From JAEUMG01 sp046349315 (GTDB taxonomy: Bacteria; Pseudomonadota; Alphaproteobacteria; Rhizobiales; Aestuariivirgaceae), in NCBI GenBank assembly GCA_046349315.1, contig JAXMCQ010000023.1, positions 1 to 64,000 on the forward strand: a DNA stretch of 64,000 nucleotides, read 5' to 3'. Shown here piece after piece: positions 23,322-32,129 of the stretch. Within the stretch, counting starts at the first letter, position 1; every line of letters begins with the position of its first letter. The position numbers were made by a program, and so were the translations under genes. The notes under the pieces were generated by a model. It made no database searches. It had not been told where the DNA came from and saw only the letters and a program-made list of their open reading frames with translations.

Positions 23322-25079
23322 ATGAGTTTGCTTGAAGGCCCGGAGCCGGTTGGCGCCCCCGAAACGGCAATTGCGAACTCAATTCCGGCGGAAGCCTGCC
23401 GCGAACAACTCGCCCGAGTCCTGAAGAATCAGGTCTCGACCATCAGTGATCGCGGGCGGCGGTTCTTGAGCTACATCGTCGAAGAGACGCTTGCGGGCAG
23501 GTCGGATCGGATCAAAGCCTATTCGATCGCGACCGAGGTTTTCGGACGTGACGATAGTTTCGATCCACAATCCGACGCGATCGTGCGGATCGAGGCTGGA
23601 AACCTGCGACGCGCCCTTGAGCGTTACTACCTGACAGATGGGCAATCAGACCCGGTCGTCATATCCATCCCCAAAGGGCGATACGTTCCGACTTTCACCC
23701 CGAGGATGCCTGCGTCGGCTCCGCGAGGTGAACCCGGCGTCTCGCCAGAGGCTGCCGGGCCAGCGCCGCGCATGTGGGACAGTGGGAGGTTTCAGGCGAT
23801 AGGACTGGTCGCCGGCGCCATTGTCGCCATTTTAGCACTGCTCGGCTCGCACCTCAGCGACAACGCGCGCAAGACGGAACCGGCAGTTCCCCGGTTGCTG
23901 GTGGCTCCCTTTGAGGACCTCTCGGCAAAACCGAATTCAGCCGTTGCCGCGGGGCTGACCCAAGAAGTCGTCAATCAGATCGCGAAATTCAGAGACATCA
24001 TTGTTGTCGAACCGGAAACTGAGGGACAGGTTGCGGCAAATGTAGGGGCAGGGGCGTCCGGGAAGCATGTCCGTTTCGCGCTGGCCGGGTCCATCGAGCT
24101 CGGCGACGAGCAGCTCAGACTGCAAGCGCGGGTCGTTGATCGCAATGACGGATCGATTCTTTGGGCAAACACCTATGAGGGCGACCTGAAAGTCACCGAT
24201 CTTGTGAAAATGGAAGCCGATATCGCCCGCCAGGTCGCGACGACGATCGCTCAGCCATACGGGGTGATCTTTCAAGCCGATGCATCCCGTCATATCGAGA
24301 ATCCGCCGGATGACTGGAAGGCCTATTCCTGCACACTCGCCTATTATCAGTATCGCGCCAATCTCGACGCCAAAACCCATCCTGCAATTCGCAAATGTCT
24401 CGAGGATGCGGTGGCGCGTTTCCCGAATTATGCGACCGCATGGGCGCTCCTGTCGCAAACCTATATCGATGAAATTCGCTTCCGCTATCCCGTAGAACCG
24501 TCATCATCGCCGGCATCGATCGAGCGAGCGCTCGACGCCGCGCGGCGCGCTGTCGAGCTCGATCCGCAGAATGTGCGCGCACTCCAGGCGGAAATGTTTG
24601 CCCTTTCATTCAGCAAAGAGATTGAGGCTGCGCTCAAGGTTGGTGAGCAAGCGCTGGCCACCAATCCGAACGATACCGAGCTTATGGGTGAATACGGCTT
24701 TCGCCTTGCCATGTCGGGAAACTGGGATCGTGGCTGCGCTTTGGTTTCCCAGGCGAGAGACCGAAATCCCGGACCCTTGGCCTATTATGAAGCCGCTCTC
24801 GCGCTCTGCGCCTATTTTCGCGGCGACTATCAAGAGGCCTCGATGTGGATCAAGAAGACAACGGCGCGTTCCAATCCCAATTACCACCTCATCGCGGCGG
24901 CAATTTATGGCGAGGGAGGTTATGCTTCCGATGCCGAGCGCGAACATGAATGGATTTTGACAAACATCCCTGGTCTGGTGCCGAACCTCCGTAAGGAGGC
25001 AGCCGCGCGGTTTGCTCGCCCGGAGGATGTAGAGAAATTCGTCGTGTCACTTCGGAAGGCGGGTCTCGACGTTCCTTGA
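23322..25079 (+). CDS. Membrane-anchored TolB-like/TPR protein of the adenylate-cyclase-associated type
   Basis: A 585-residue protein. Residues about 25-130 form an N-terminal domain seen in many such proteins (FLSYIVEETLAGRSDRIKAY, then DAIVRIEAGNLRRALERYY and SIPKGRYVPTF). One transmembrane helix lies at about 166-186. A TolB-N-like domain (LLVAPFEDLSAKPNS to WANTYEGDL) covers about 200-290, and TPR-like helices (ALDAARRAVELDPQNVRAL) fill 350-560. The periplasmic TPR part suggests protein binding or signalling, not catalysis. It lies divergent from the BKACE operon and could regulate it. The role is inferred. Confidence 0.75.
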   Translation: MSLLEGPEPVGAPETAIANSIPAEACREQLARVLKNQVSTISDRGRRFLSYIVEETLAGRSDRIKAYSIATEVFGRDDSFDPQSDAIVRIEAGNLRRALERYYLTDGQSDPVVISIPKGRYVPTFTPRMPASAPRGEPGVSPEAAGPAPRMWDSGRFQAIGLVAGAIVAILALLGSHLSDNARKTEPAVPRLLVAPFEDLSAKPNSAVAAGLTQEVVNQIAKFRDIIVVEPETEGQVAANVGAGASGKHVRFALAGSIELGDEQLRLQARVVDRNDGSILWANTYEGDLKVTDLVKMEADIARQVATTIAQPYGVIFQADASRHIENPPDDWKAYSCTLAYYQYRANLDAKTHPAIRKCLEDAVARFPNYATAWALLSQTYIDEIRFRYPVEPSSSPASIERALDAARRAVELDPQNVRALQAEMFALSFSKEIEAALKVGEQALATNPNDTELMGEYGFRLAMSGNWDRGCALVSQARDRNPGPLAYYEAALALCAYFRGDYQEASMWIKKTTARSNPNYHLIAAAIYGEGGYASDAEREHEWILTNIPGLVPNLRKEAAARFARPEDVEKFVVSLRKAGLDVP

Positions 25080-25090
25080 TGGCGCGTTCA

Positions 25091-26437
25091 TCACATCCAT
25101 TCATCTCTGGCCCCGTACCAGAGATAGGCGCCTTTCAAATAGAGCGGCCGTAGGCTTGCAGCCGGGAAGGGTGCAAGCCTCCGAGTCACAACCGCCGGTA
25201 GATCGGCGCGCTCCGGTTTGCCGGCAATCAGATGCGCCAAGGCGCGGCCGCAATAGCTCGCCATGGCGACGCCATTGCCGTGATAGGCGATCGAGGTCCA
25301 CACGCTGCGATGATCATCCAATGCGCCGACATAGGGCACCAGATCGCGCGCCAGGCACACGAATCCGCGCCAGAAATAGTCGATCTCGGCGCGCCCGAAG
25401 ACCGGAAACATGTGCTTCAAAGTCGCGATCATGTGCGCCTTCATCGGTGCCGCGCCGCCGTCTGAAGGATCGGTGCCGCCGCGGCCGCCGAACAGGAATC
25501 GTCCGTCCGGCAACAGCCTGAAATAATGGAGCAAATTGCGCGTGTCATAGGCCATGACGCGCGACGTCCAGCCCTGTTCGGCGCGTTCATCTTCGGAGAG
25601 GGGTCGCGTCACGATGACGTTGGAAAGCGCCGGCATGAGGCGATCGCGATGGTGATGGAAGATGCTTTCGGTGGTGTAGCCATTGGTGGCGATGACCACG
25701 TGATCGGCCTCAAGACGCGCTTTTTCGGTGGTCAAAACGTGCTTTTTTGCGTGATTTGACCAGCTTCTGACCCGCGAAAACGGGTGAATATGCGCACCCG
25801 CGGATTGAGCCGCGCGGGCCAGCCCCCGCACGTAATTGAGCGGGTGAATGCTGGCTCCGACCGAGCATGCGAGACCGCCGTGGAAGTGCGGGCTCCAGAG
25901 CCCGCGGTCGCGCAGGGCGGCTTCGTCGAGAAGCTCCATCTGCTCACCGAAGGTGTCGCGCATGAAGGTCTGTTCTTCGGCCAGTTCGGCGACACGGTTG
26001 GGCCGGTGGGCGAGCGCAATCTCGCCGCCTTCGGTCAGTGACGCATCGATCCCGTAGCGCTGGCAATTGTCGCGGACGAGATCGACCGCATCGCGCATGG
26101 TATTGAAAAAGCGCACCGTTTCGTCGCGACCATAGCGGGCGATCATGGTGCCATAGCCAAGCTTGTGCGAACCGATGCAGGCGAACCCGCCATTGCGCCC
26201 CGAAGCCCCCCAACCCGGCATCGCCGCATCAAGGACGCGGACATCAAGGCCATAGGCTTCGCGCAAGGTAAGTGCCGTCGAAAGCCCGGTATAGCCCGCG
26301 CCAATGATTGCCACGTCGCAGCGCGCATCGCCCGTCAAGGGCGCGAGATCGAGGTTCAAGGGATCGGCACTCGCCTCCCAATAGCTCTCGACGGTGCGGT
26401 CGAAATGAAAGGCGTCGGGATGTGTCGTCGATGGCAT
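25091..26437 (-). CDS. FAD-dependent amine oxidoreductase, gamma-glutamylputrescine oxidase (PuuB)-like
   Basis: A 448-residue DAO-family flavoprotein. The FAD dinucleotide motif is CDVAIIGAGYTGLSTALTL (about 40-58), followed by GWGASGRNGGFACIGSHKLG. The C-terminal VWTSIAYHGNGVAMASYCGR is typical of PuuB/OrdL-type oxidases. The ATG at 26437 starts the conserved part; the 66 further residues upstream are not conserved-looking. Oxidation of an amine such as gamma-glutamylputrescine, with aldehyde, NH3 and H2O2 as products, is expected. Other polyamine genes lie 9-19 kb away. Diverges from a DadA-like gene across 45 bp. Confidence 0.88.
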   Translation of the reverse strand: MPSTTHPDAFHFDRTVESYWEASADPLNLDLAPLTGDARCDVAIIGAGYTGLSTALTLREAYGLDVRVLDAAMPGWGASGRNGGFACIGSHKLGYGTMIARYGRDETVRFFNTMRDAVDLVRDNCQRYGIDASLTEGGEIALAHRPNRVAELAEEQTFMRDTFGEQMELLDEAALRDRGLWSPHFHGGLACSVGASIHPLNYVRGLARAAQSAGAHIHPFSRVRSWSNHAKKHVLTTEKARLEADHVVIATNGYTTESIFHHHRDRLMPALSNVIVTRPLSEDERAEQGWTSRVMAYDTRNLLHYFRLLPDGRFLFGGRGGTDPSDGGAAPMKAHMIATLKHMFPVFGRAEIDYFWRGFVCLARDLVPYVGALDDHRSVWTSIAYHGNGVAMASYCGRALAHLIAGKPERADLPAVVTRRLAPFPAASLRPLYLKGAYLWYGARDEWM

Positions 26438-26482
26438 GTTCGATGAGCCCGTGGCAGGATCGGCAAGACGACGGAGAATTAC
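26438..26482. promoter_or_regulatory. 45-bp divergent intergenic region between two flavin oxidase genes
   Basis: The two ATGs face away from each other with only 45 bp between, so promoters must overlap the coding starts or lie inside. ACGGAGAATTAC just before 26483 is the ribosome site of dadA-like. No operator palindrome was recognised. Confidence 0.4.
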
Positions 26483-27730
26483 ATGAAAATTGCCGTTTTG
26501 GGTGCCGGAATTGCGGGAATTACAACCGCTTATGAACTCAATCGCGACGGCCATGAGGTGACCGTGATCGAGCGGGAGAGCGAGCCCGCCGCGTTCACCT
26601 CTTACGCCAATGCCGGCCTCTTCGCGCCGGCCCATGCCTATGCCTGGTCATCGCCGGCGGCACCAAAAATCCTGCTGCGCTCGCTCTGGCGCAACGATCA
26701 GGCGCTGCGCTTCAAGCCGAGCGCCGATCCGGCCTTTTGGCGGTGGATGTGGCTGTTCTGGCAGCAATGTACGGTTGAAAACGCGGCCCGCAACACCAAA
26801 CGGAAAGCGCGGCTCTGCAATTATTCGCAATCGGTCTTCCACGAGACATTGGCCCGTGCACCGGTCAAATATGACGGCAACAAGGGCGGGCTTCTCTATT
26901 TCTATCGGAGCCCCGCCGCCTTCGAAGCTGCCGCCGCCAAGAGCCGCATCCTGCGCGAGGAGGGCTGTGAGATTCAAACGCTTGACCGCGACGGTGCAGC
27001 GAAGGCCGATCCGGCGCTGGCGCCCGTCAAGGATCGCATCGCGGGTGCTCTTTATGCGCCCAATGACGAGAGCGGCGATTGCCGGCTTTTTGCGCGCAAC
27101 ATGGCGCAGTGGCTGAAGGACCAGGGTGTTTCCTTCCGCTTCGGGACGTCGGTAGCGGCCTTGAAAATGAATGGCGACAAGGTCGGCGCGGTTGACACCG
27201 ACAAGGGCGAGATCGCAGCGGATGGCGTCGTGATGTGTCTTGGTGTCTACACGCCGCACCTGGCACGCCAGATCGGGCTCAATCTTCCGGTCTATCCGGT
27301 CAAGGGCTATTCAATCACCGCACCCGTCTCAGGCCGCAATAATCCGCCGACGATCGGCGGGGTGGATGAGGAAAATCTCGTCGCCTATGCGCCTTATGGG
27401 GATCGCGTACGCGCCACCGCGACCGCGGAATTCTCAGGCTACGAGACGTCGCACAAGCCCTCCGACTTCGCGCATATGCTCAAAATCATGCGCGAGCTTT
27501 TCCCCTCAGGCGCCGACTGGTCGGCTTGCGAATACTGGGCAGGGCTTCGCCCGATGACGCCTGAAGGAACGCCGATCCTGGGGGCTACTCGTTCGCGCAA
27601 GCTCTGGCTCAATACCGGCTTGGGTCACATGGGCTGGACGATGAGTCATGCGACGGCGCGGATCACCGCCGATCTGGTCGCCGGGCGGAAACCGCAAATC
27701 CCGCTGGATGGGATGACTGCCGCAACGTAA
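26483..27730 (+). CDS. dadA: D-amino acid dehydrogenase small subunit (DadA-like)
   Basis: A 415-residue flavoprotein with MKIAVLGAGIAGITTAYELN at the N-terminus (FAD Rossmann motif, residues 1-20) and VIERESEPAAFTSYANAGLF next. Other conserved blocks are YPVKGYSIT (about 270-278) and the C-terminal WAGLRPMTPEGTPILGATR / LNTGLGHMGWTMSHATAR. It oxidatively deaminates D-amino acids (D-alanine in Escherichia coli) to 2-oxo acids, feeding electrons to the respiratory chain. No alanine racemase gene is nearby. The family is clear; the exact D-amino acid is not known. Confidence 0.92.
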   Translation: MKIAVLGAGIAGITTAYELNRDGHEVTVIERESEPAAFTSYANAGLFAPAHAYAWSSPAAPKILLRSLWRNDQALRFKPSADPAFWRWMWLFWQQCTVENAARNTKRKARLCNYSQSVFHETLARAPVKYDGNKGGLLYFYRSPAAFEAAAAKSRILREEGCEIQTLDRDGAAKADPALAPVKDRIAGALYAPNDESGDCRLFARNMAQWLKDQGVSFRFGTSVAALKMNGDKVGAVDTDKGEIAADGVVMCLGVYTPHLARQIGLNLPVYPVKGYSITAPVSGRNNPPTIGGVDEENLVAYAPYGDRVRATATAEFSGYETSHKPSDFAHMLKIMRELFPSGADWSACEYWAGLRPMTPEGTPILGATRSRKLWLNTGLGHMGWTMSHATARITADLVAGRKPQIPLDGMTAAT

Positions 27731-27799
27731 TACCGAGACACATTCTCGCCTCATCCGGACCCTACCCAGCCCTCATTCCAAACAAGAACTGAGGACGAG

Positions 27800-28159
27800 A
27801 TGAGGGGTTTCACCGCCTTCGCTATTGCGTGCCTATTGTCAGTCGGCGTTGTTTCAGCGAGTTCAACAAGAGAGGCGGAAGCCCAGTCAGGGGTTGCCTC
27901 CTATTACAAGAGCGGCAAGCGGACCGCCAATGGTGAGCGCTTCAATCCGAATGGATTCACCGCCGCGCACCGGACCCTCAAATTCGGGACGCGGGTCAGG
28001 GTCACCAATCTCCGCAACGGCCAGTCGGTCGTGGTCAGGATCAATGATCGCGGACCGTTCATTCGCGGGCGGATCATCGACCTCGCCTATGGCGCTGCGC
28101 GCGCCGTCGGTCTCCACCGCTCCGGGACTGCCAAGGTCGAGATGGTGGTGCTGAAGTAA
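27800..28159 (+). CDS. RlpA-like septal ring lytic transglycosylase domain protein
   Basis: A 119-residue exported protein with a signal peptide (to about residue 30, AEAQSG) and a double-psi beta-barrel. SGVASYYKSGKRTANGERFNP-type sequence (about 30-50), LKFGTRVRVTNLRNGQSVVV and INDRGPFIRGRIIDLAYGAA follow. The acidic catalytic residue is in VRINDRGPF. Unlike E. coli RlpA it has no lipobox and no SPOR domain. It cleaves naked glycan strands by family knowledge. A perfect REP-like hairpin lies just after the gene. Confidence 0.9.
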   Translation: MRGFTAFAIACLLSVGVVSASSTREAEAQSGVASYYKSGKRTANGERFNPNGFTAAHRTLKFGTRVRVTNLRNGQSVVVRINDRGPFIRGRIIDLAYGAARAVGLHRSGTAKVEMVVLK

Positions 28160-28183
28160 GGATCAGCGCCACTGTCCAAGTTT

Positions 28184-28211
28184 CGTCATCCCGGCTTTCG
28201 CCGGGATGACG
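28184..28211. repeat. Perfect REP-like palindrome, 11-bp stem
   Basis: CGTCATCCCGG at 28184-28194 and CCGGGATGACG at 28201-28211 are exact complements around CTTTCG. It sits between two convergent genes and could act as a weak bidirectional terminator, though no U-run follows. The same core occurs at 57213-57240 and 57283-57310 and, decayed, near 30654. Confidence 0.9.
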
Positions 28212-28244
28212 GTTTGGTTCAGGTGATCCGAGCCGGCCGGCAAC

Positions 28245-28508
28245 TTATTCCCGGCCGCGGTTGTTGCGAATGCGAACGAGGTCGCTCGATGACAGAACGG
28301 GTGCGGGCGAGGCCACGACTTGGATCGCTTTTGTTGCTTCAGTGCTCTCGACAGCGAGTGTTAGGCCCGCCGTGTCGCATCTCTCCGTCAAATGAGGATA
28401 GGAGCGGCCGCAAGGGTCGATTTCCGGACGAGCGTGCAGCATGTCGCTTCCCGTGAAGACCAAAGCGAGCGCGAGTATTGCCGATCGAAGGTCAAACTTG
28501 TGTTGCAT
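28245..28508 (-). CDS. Small exported hypothetical protein
   Basis: An 87-residue protein with a signal-like N-terminus (MQHKFDLRSAILALALVFTG, cleavage near HA-RPE). The mature part has two cysteines (DPCGRSYPHL and ERCDTAG). The ATG at 28508 has GGAAGGATCC upstream. No family is recognised; length and composition suit a small periplasmic protein. Confidence 0.55.
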   Translation of the reverse strand: MQHKFDLRSAILALALVFTGSDMLHARPEIDPCGRSYPHLTERCDTAGLTLAVESTEATKAIQVVASPAPVLSSSDLVRIRNNRGRE

Positions 28509-28634
28509 TTCAGGATCCTTCCATTTCCAGACCACGTTCTCGTCGTGTCGAAAGGATGCCTGGGGATAGCCTCGCAGTATCGAAGCAATCCCCGAATTGT
28601 TCCGAAAAACTCCTAATTCGGCTAGAATTGCCCT

Positions 28635-30269
28635 ATGGGCGCGCGACGATTAACATTCGGTCCGTTTGAGCTCGATGCGGAGCGCAAGCTGCTGTTTAAG
28701 CAGGGAGCGCCGGTTGCGATGGGGCAAAGGGGCCTGGCACTGCTTGAGGCGCTCCTGGCGGCTGGCGGGCGCGCGGTGTCAAAAGCAGAACTCATGGATG
28801 TCGCCTGGCCCTCGCAACAGGTCGAAGAAAGCAATCTCTCGGTTCAGATCGCGGCCTTGCGAAAGGGCCTGGGGCCGAGAGCCGATGGCGAAGAATGGAT
28901 CGCGACCGTGCCGCGCGTCGGCTATCAGCTCATTGAGTCGGCTGTCGGCGTCAGTGGCCGCACCGGCATGGGATCTGAAAATGGGAAACCCTCGGTCGCC
29001 GTGCTGCCCTTCACAAACATGAGCGGCGACCCGGAACAGGAATACTTTGCGGACGGCATCACCGCGGATATCATCACGGACCTATCGAAAGTCTCGGGCC
29101 TCTCGGTGATCGCGCGCCAGACGACTTATGGTTACAAGGGCAAGCCAGTCGACATCCAGGAGATTTACCGGCGTCTCAATGTTTCCTTGGTTGTTGAGGG
29201 AAGCGTACGCAAGTCCGACAATCGTGTCCGCATCAATGCGCAATTGATCGACGCCCGCGTCGGTACCCATCTTTGGGCCGACCGCTATGATCGCGACCTG
29301 GTCGACATTTTCGTGGTTCAGGATGAAATCACCAAAGCGATCGTCGAGCAATTGAAGGTGAAACTATTGCCCAGGGAGAAGAGGGCGATCGAGACTATCC
29401 CCACTTCGAACATCGAGGCCTATAATTATTATCTTCAGGGTCGCCATCTTTTTCACTTGCATGCGACATCACATGTGCTCCTCGCCCGGCGCATGTTCAT
29501 GAAGAGCCTGGAGCTCGATCCGGCCTATGCCCGCGCCTATGCCGGCCTCGCCAATGCCGCCTTTTTTCTCTATGTCAACGACCATGAGGGCGTGACAGCC
29601 TCAGACATCTTCGATGCGAGCAGCAAAGCGATTGAGCTTGATCCAACGCTCGCCGAAGCGCACGCCTCGCATGGAATAGCCCTTCACCACCTGGATCGCT
29701 ATCCCGAAGCCGTCGTCGCATTCGAACGGGCGCTGGCGATCGATCCCAACTGCTTCGAAGCTTGTTACTTCTATGCTTATGCCGCGCGAGAAACCGGCGA
29801 TCTCGAAACCTCCGCGAGGATGGACAAGCGCGCCAGTGAGATCGATCCTGACGATTGTCGCGTTCACTTCAATCTCGCGCAGGTCTATGACGATCTGGGG
29901 CGAACCGAAGAAGCCCTTGAAATGGCGCAGCGTGGCGTTGAGGCAGCGGAGCGCATGTGCGCCCATCACCCGGAAGTCTCGCTTCCACTCGCCGTGGGTG
30001 CCGGCTCGTTGGCCCGGCTCGGCGAACGGACGCGCGCTTTCGAATGGTGCGCGCGGGCGCTGGCGATCGCTCCGGATGATCCACTGACGCTCTACAATGT
30101 CGCGTGTGGTTACGCGCTCTTGGGCGAACTTAACCTGTCGCTCGATATACTGGAGCGCTGGCGCCCGCGTGCCAATGCGACCTGGCGGACATGGATTCGC
30201 AATGATACCGACTTCGACCCGTATCGTGACAATCCGCGCTTTCAGGAATTTCTCGGTCGGCTCGGATAA
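28635..30269 (+). CDS. OmpR-type winged-helix regulator with TolB-like and TPR domains
   Basis: A 544-residue protein. Residues about 1-100 are a Trans_reg_C winged helix (FGPFELDAERKLLFKQG, LLEALLAAGGRAVSKAELMD, VSVQIAALRKGL-like and VPRVGYQLI). Residues about 120-245 form a TolB-N-like domain (PSVAVLPFTNMSGDPEQEYF, DGITADIITDLSKVSGL). TPR helices (AYARAYAGLANAAFF, AIELDPTLAEAHASHGIAL) fill the remainder. There is no membrane helix, so it is a cytoplasmic DNA-binding protein, related to CadC/ToxR-like and adenylate-cyclase-like regulators. Target genes are not evident. Confidence 0.82.
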   Translation: MGARRLTFGPFELDAERKLLFKQGAPVAMGQRGLALLEALLAAGGRAVSKAELMDVAWPSQQVEESNLSVQIAALRKGLGPRADGEEWIATVPRVGYQLIESAVGVSGRTGMGSENGKPSVAVLPFTNMSGDPEQEYFADGITADIITDLSKVSGLSVIARQTTYGYKGKPVDIQEIYRRLNVSLVVEGSVRKSDNRVRINAQLIDARVGTHLWADRYDRDLVDIFVVQDEITKAIVEQLKVKLLPREKRAIETIPTSNIEAYNYYLQGRHLFHLHATSHVLLARRMFMKSLELDPAYARAYAGLANAAFFLYVNDHEGVTASDIFDASSKAIELDPTLAEAHASHGIALHHLDRYPEAVVAFERALAIDPNCFEACYFYAYAARETGDLETSARMDKRASEIDPDDCRVHFNLAQVYDDLGRTEEALEMAQRGVEAAERMCAHHPEVSLPLAVGAGSLARLGERTRAFEWCARALAIAPDDPLTLYNVACGYALLGELNLSLDILERWRPRANATWRTWIRNDTDFDPYRDNPRFQEFLGRLG

Positions 30270-30685
30270 CCAGACAAGCCTCACCGGGGAGCACTAGAGC
30301 GGGATGTAATCAGGCGGAATCGGGCTTACGAACGGACTCATAGCGCGGTGTCTGCGTGCTTCGAGGCCCGCTTCGCGGGCACCTCAGCATGAGGAAAATC
30401 TTCAACCCTTAGGGTGAGTTGCGGCGCGCGCCATCGGCCTGCACCGCTCCGGGATGGCGGTAACAACAACCCAAGCTGTCATTGCCCGGACGTGGTCCGG
30501 CAATCCATCGCTCCGTGCATACTGACAGCAGAGGAACGGCACAATGGATCGCCGGAATAAATCCGGTGATGACAATTGGGGAGACGTCAAGCCGGAGAAG
30601 CTGGATTCGTGGGCGATTGAAAACCGCTCCAAGATTCTTCACTCGAAGAGTGGAGTCCCGGCTTTTGTCGGGATGACGGTTTGGC
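30270..30685. other. Gene-free stretch of 416 bp built of decayed palindromic repeats
   Basis: No ORF here looks coding. Recognisable pieces are GAGGCCCGCTTCGCGGGCAC with its flanks (about 30362-30392), a GTCATTGCCCGGAC..GTCCGGCAAT palindrome (about 30478-30506), a CCGGAATAAATCCGG hairpin (about 30552-30568) and GTCCCGGCTTTTGTCGGGATGAC-like sequence (about 30654-30677), a decayed version of the 28184 element. It looks like a repeat graveyard between convergent genes. Confidence 0.6.
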
Positions 30686-32116
30686 TCAAAGACTAGGCCG
30701 GCGCTCCTTGGTCGTGAACCACGGGCCGGCGGCTTTCTCATAGGCCGCGGCGGCGCGGAAAACATCGCCGTCGCAATAGGTGCGCCCGACGATCTGGATG
30801 CCGGTCGGAACGCCATTCTTGGCGCGGCCCGAAGGCACCGAGAGCACCGGGCAACGGCTCATGGTGTTGAAGGGCGTGGTCATCACCCAGCCAAGGAAGG
30901 GATCGACCTCCTTGCCATTGATCTTGACCTTCATCTTGGTGTGATCGAAATCGGCAACCACCGCCGGGATCGCGGTGGTCGGGCAGACCAGAACATTATA
31001 CTTCTCAAGCGTCGGCCCCAATGTCGAATACATCTTGTTGGCGACATCAAGCGTTCCGACGAAGTCCGCAGCCTTCGACTTCTGGCCCTTCTTGGCGAAA
31101 TCGCGCGCATAAGGCGTCATGAGCTCGCCATGGGTCTTGAGCAGGCGCGACAGCGAGGCGCCGAAGAGATGCTCAAGATAGGTCATGCCGGCTTCGAGTA
31201 CTTCCGGCGTCCAGCCGAGATCGACTTCCTCGACGGTCGCGCCCAGCGAGCGAAAGACATCGAGGGCGGCGAGCGTATTCTTTTGGACTTCCTTGTCGAC
31301 CTCGAAGGCGCCGAGCGTCATCGAGAAGGCGATCTTCCAATCCTTGATCGGCTTGAAGGAAGTCGGAAGCGTGAGCTTTGGACGGAGCGTTGAAATATCG
31401 AGCGGGCTCGGGCCCGACATGATGTTCTGGAGGATGATGGCATCCTCGACATTGCGGGCGAGGGGGCCCGTGTGACAGTAGAAATCGAGATTGAAGGGCG
31501 GATCGTCAGGGTTGCGGCCATAGGGCGGCTTGTAGCCGATGAGGCCGCAGGTCGAGGCCGGAATGCGGATCGAGCCGCCAATGTCCGAGCCCGTGCAGAT
31601 TGCCGATGTGCCGGAGGAAAGCGATGCCGCAGCGCCGCCCGACGAGCCGCCCGGCGTATAGCGCGGATTCCACGGATTGCGGGTGACGCCCCACAGCCTC
31701 GACCAGGTGAAGCCGGCGCAGGAGAATTCCGGTGTTGCGGTGCGCGCATGGACGATGCCGCCCGCCTTCAGGATCCGCTCATTCATCGGCGAGGTGTGCT
31801 TGCCGACATAATCCTTGAGGATGAGCGAGCCCTGCGATGTCGGCTTGCCCTCGATATAGCTCTCATCCTTGATGCCGATCGGCAGCCCCTCGAGCGCGCG
31901 GGTGCGGCCATCGGTCTTCATGTATCGGCTTTCAGCTTTCTTTGCCAAATCCATGGCTTCGTCGAAATGCGTGTAGGTGAAGCAGTTGATCTTCTTCTTG
32001 GTCGACTCGGCGCGGGCGATGACCGCCTTCATCAAGTCAACAGGCGATAGTTTTTTCGCCTTGAAGCGCCGCAAGGCCTCGCCGGCGGGCAGATAGCAAA
32101 GCTCGAGATCGGTCAT
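30686..32116 (-). CDS. Amidase-signature family amidase (NylA/GatA-like)
   Basis: A 476-residue amidase. The Ser-cisSer-Lys triad is K83 (in GLPIGIKDESY), S158 (in PGGSSGGAAA) and S182 (in GSDIGGSIRIPAS), with the usual 24-residue Ser-Ser spacing. It hydrolyses a small amide; the substrate is not shown. It follows a NylB-like serine hydrolase and an isochorismatase-like gene on one transcript. Strongly similar at the N-terminus (SPVDLMKAVIARAE) to the amidase at 38791, so the two are paralogues. Confidence 0.92.
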   Translation of the reverse strand: MTDLELCYLPAGEALRRFKAKKLSPVDLMKAVIARAESTKKKINCFTYTHFDEAMDLAKKAESRYMKTDGRTRALEGLPIGIKDESYIEGKPTSQGSLILKDYVGKHTSPMNERILKAGGIVHARTATPEFSCAGFTWSRLWGVTRNPWNPRYTPGGSSGGAAASLSSGTSAICTGSDIGGSIRIPASTCGLIGYKPPYGRNPDDPPFNLDFYCHTGPLARNVEDAIILQNIMSGPSPLDISTLRPKLTLPTSFKPIKDWKIAFSMTLGAFEVDKEVQKNTLAALDVFRSLGATVEEVDLGWTPEVLEAGMTYLEHLFGASLSRLLKTHGELMTPYARDFAKKGQKSKAADFVGTLDVANKMYSTLGPTLEKYNVLVCPTTAIPAVVADFDHTKMKVKINGKEVDPFLGWVMTTPFNTMSRCPVLSVPSGRAKNGVPTGIQIVGRTYCDGDVFRAAAAYEKAAGPWFTTKERRPSL

Positions 32117-32129
32117 GATGGTTCCCCCG

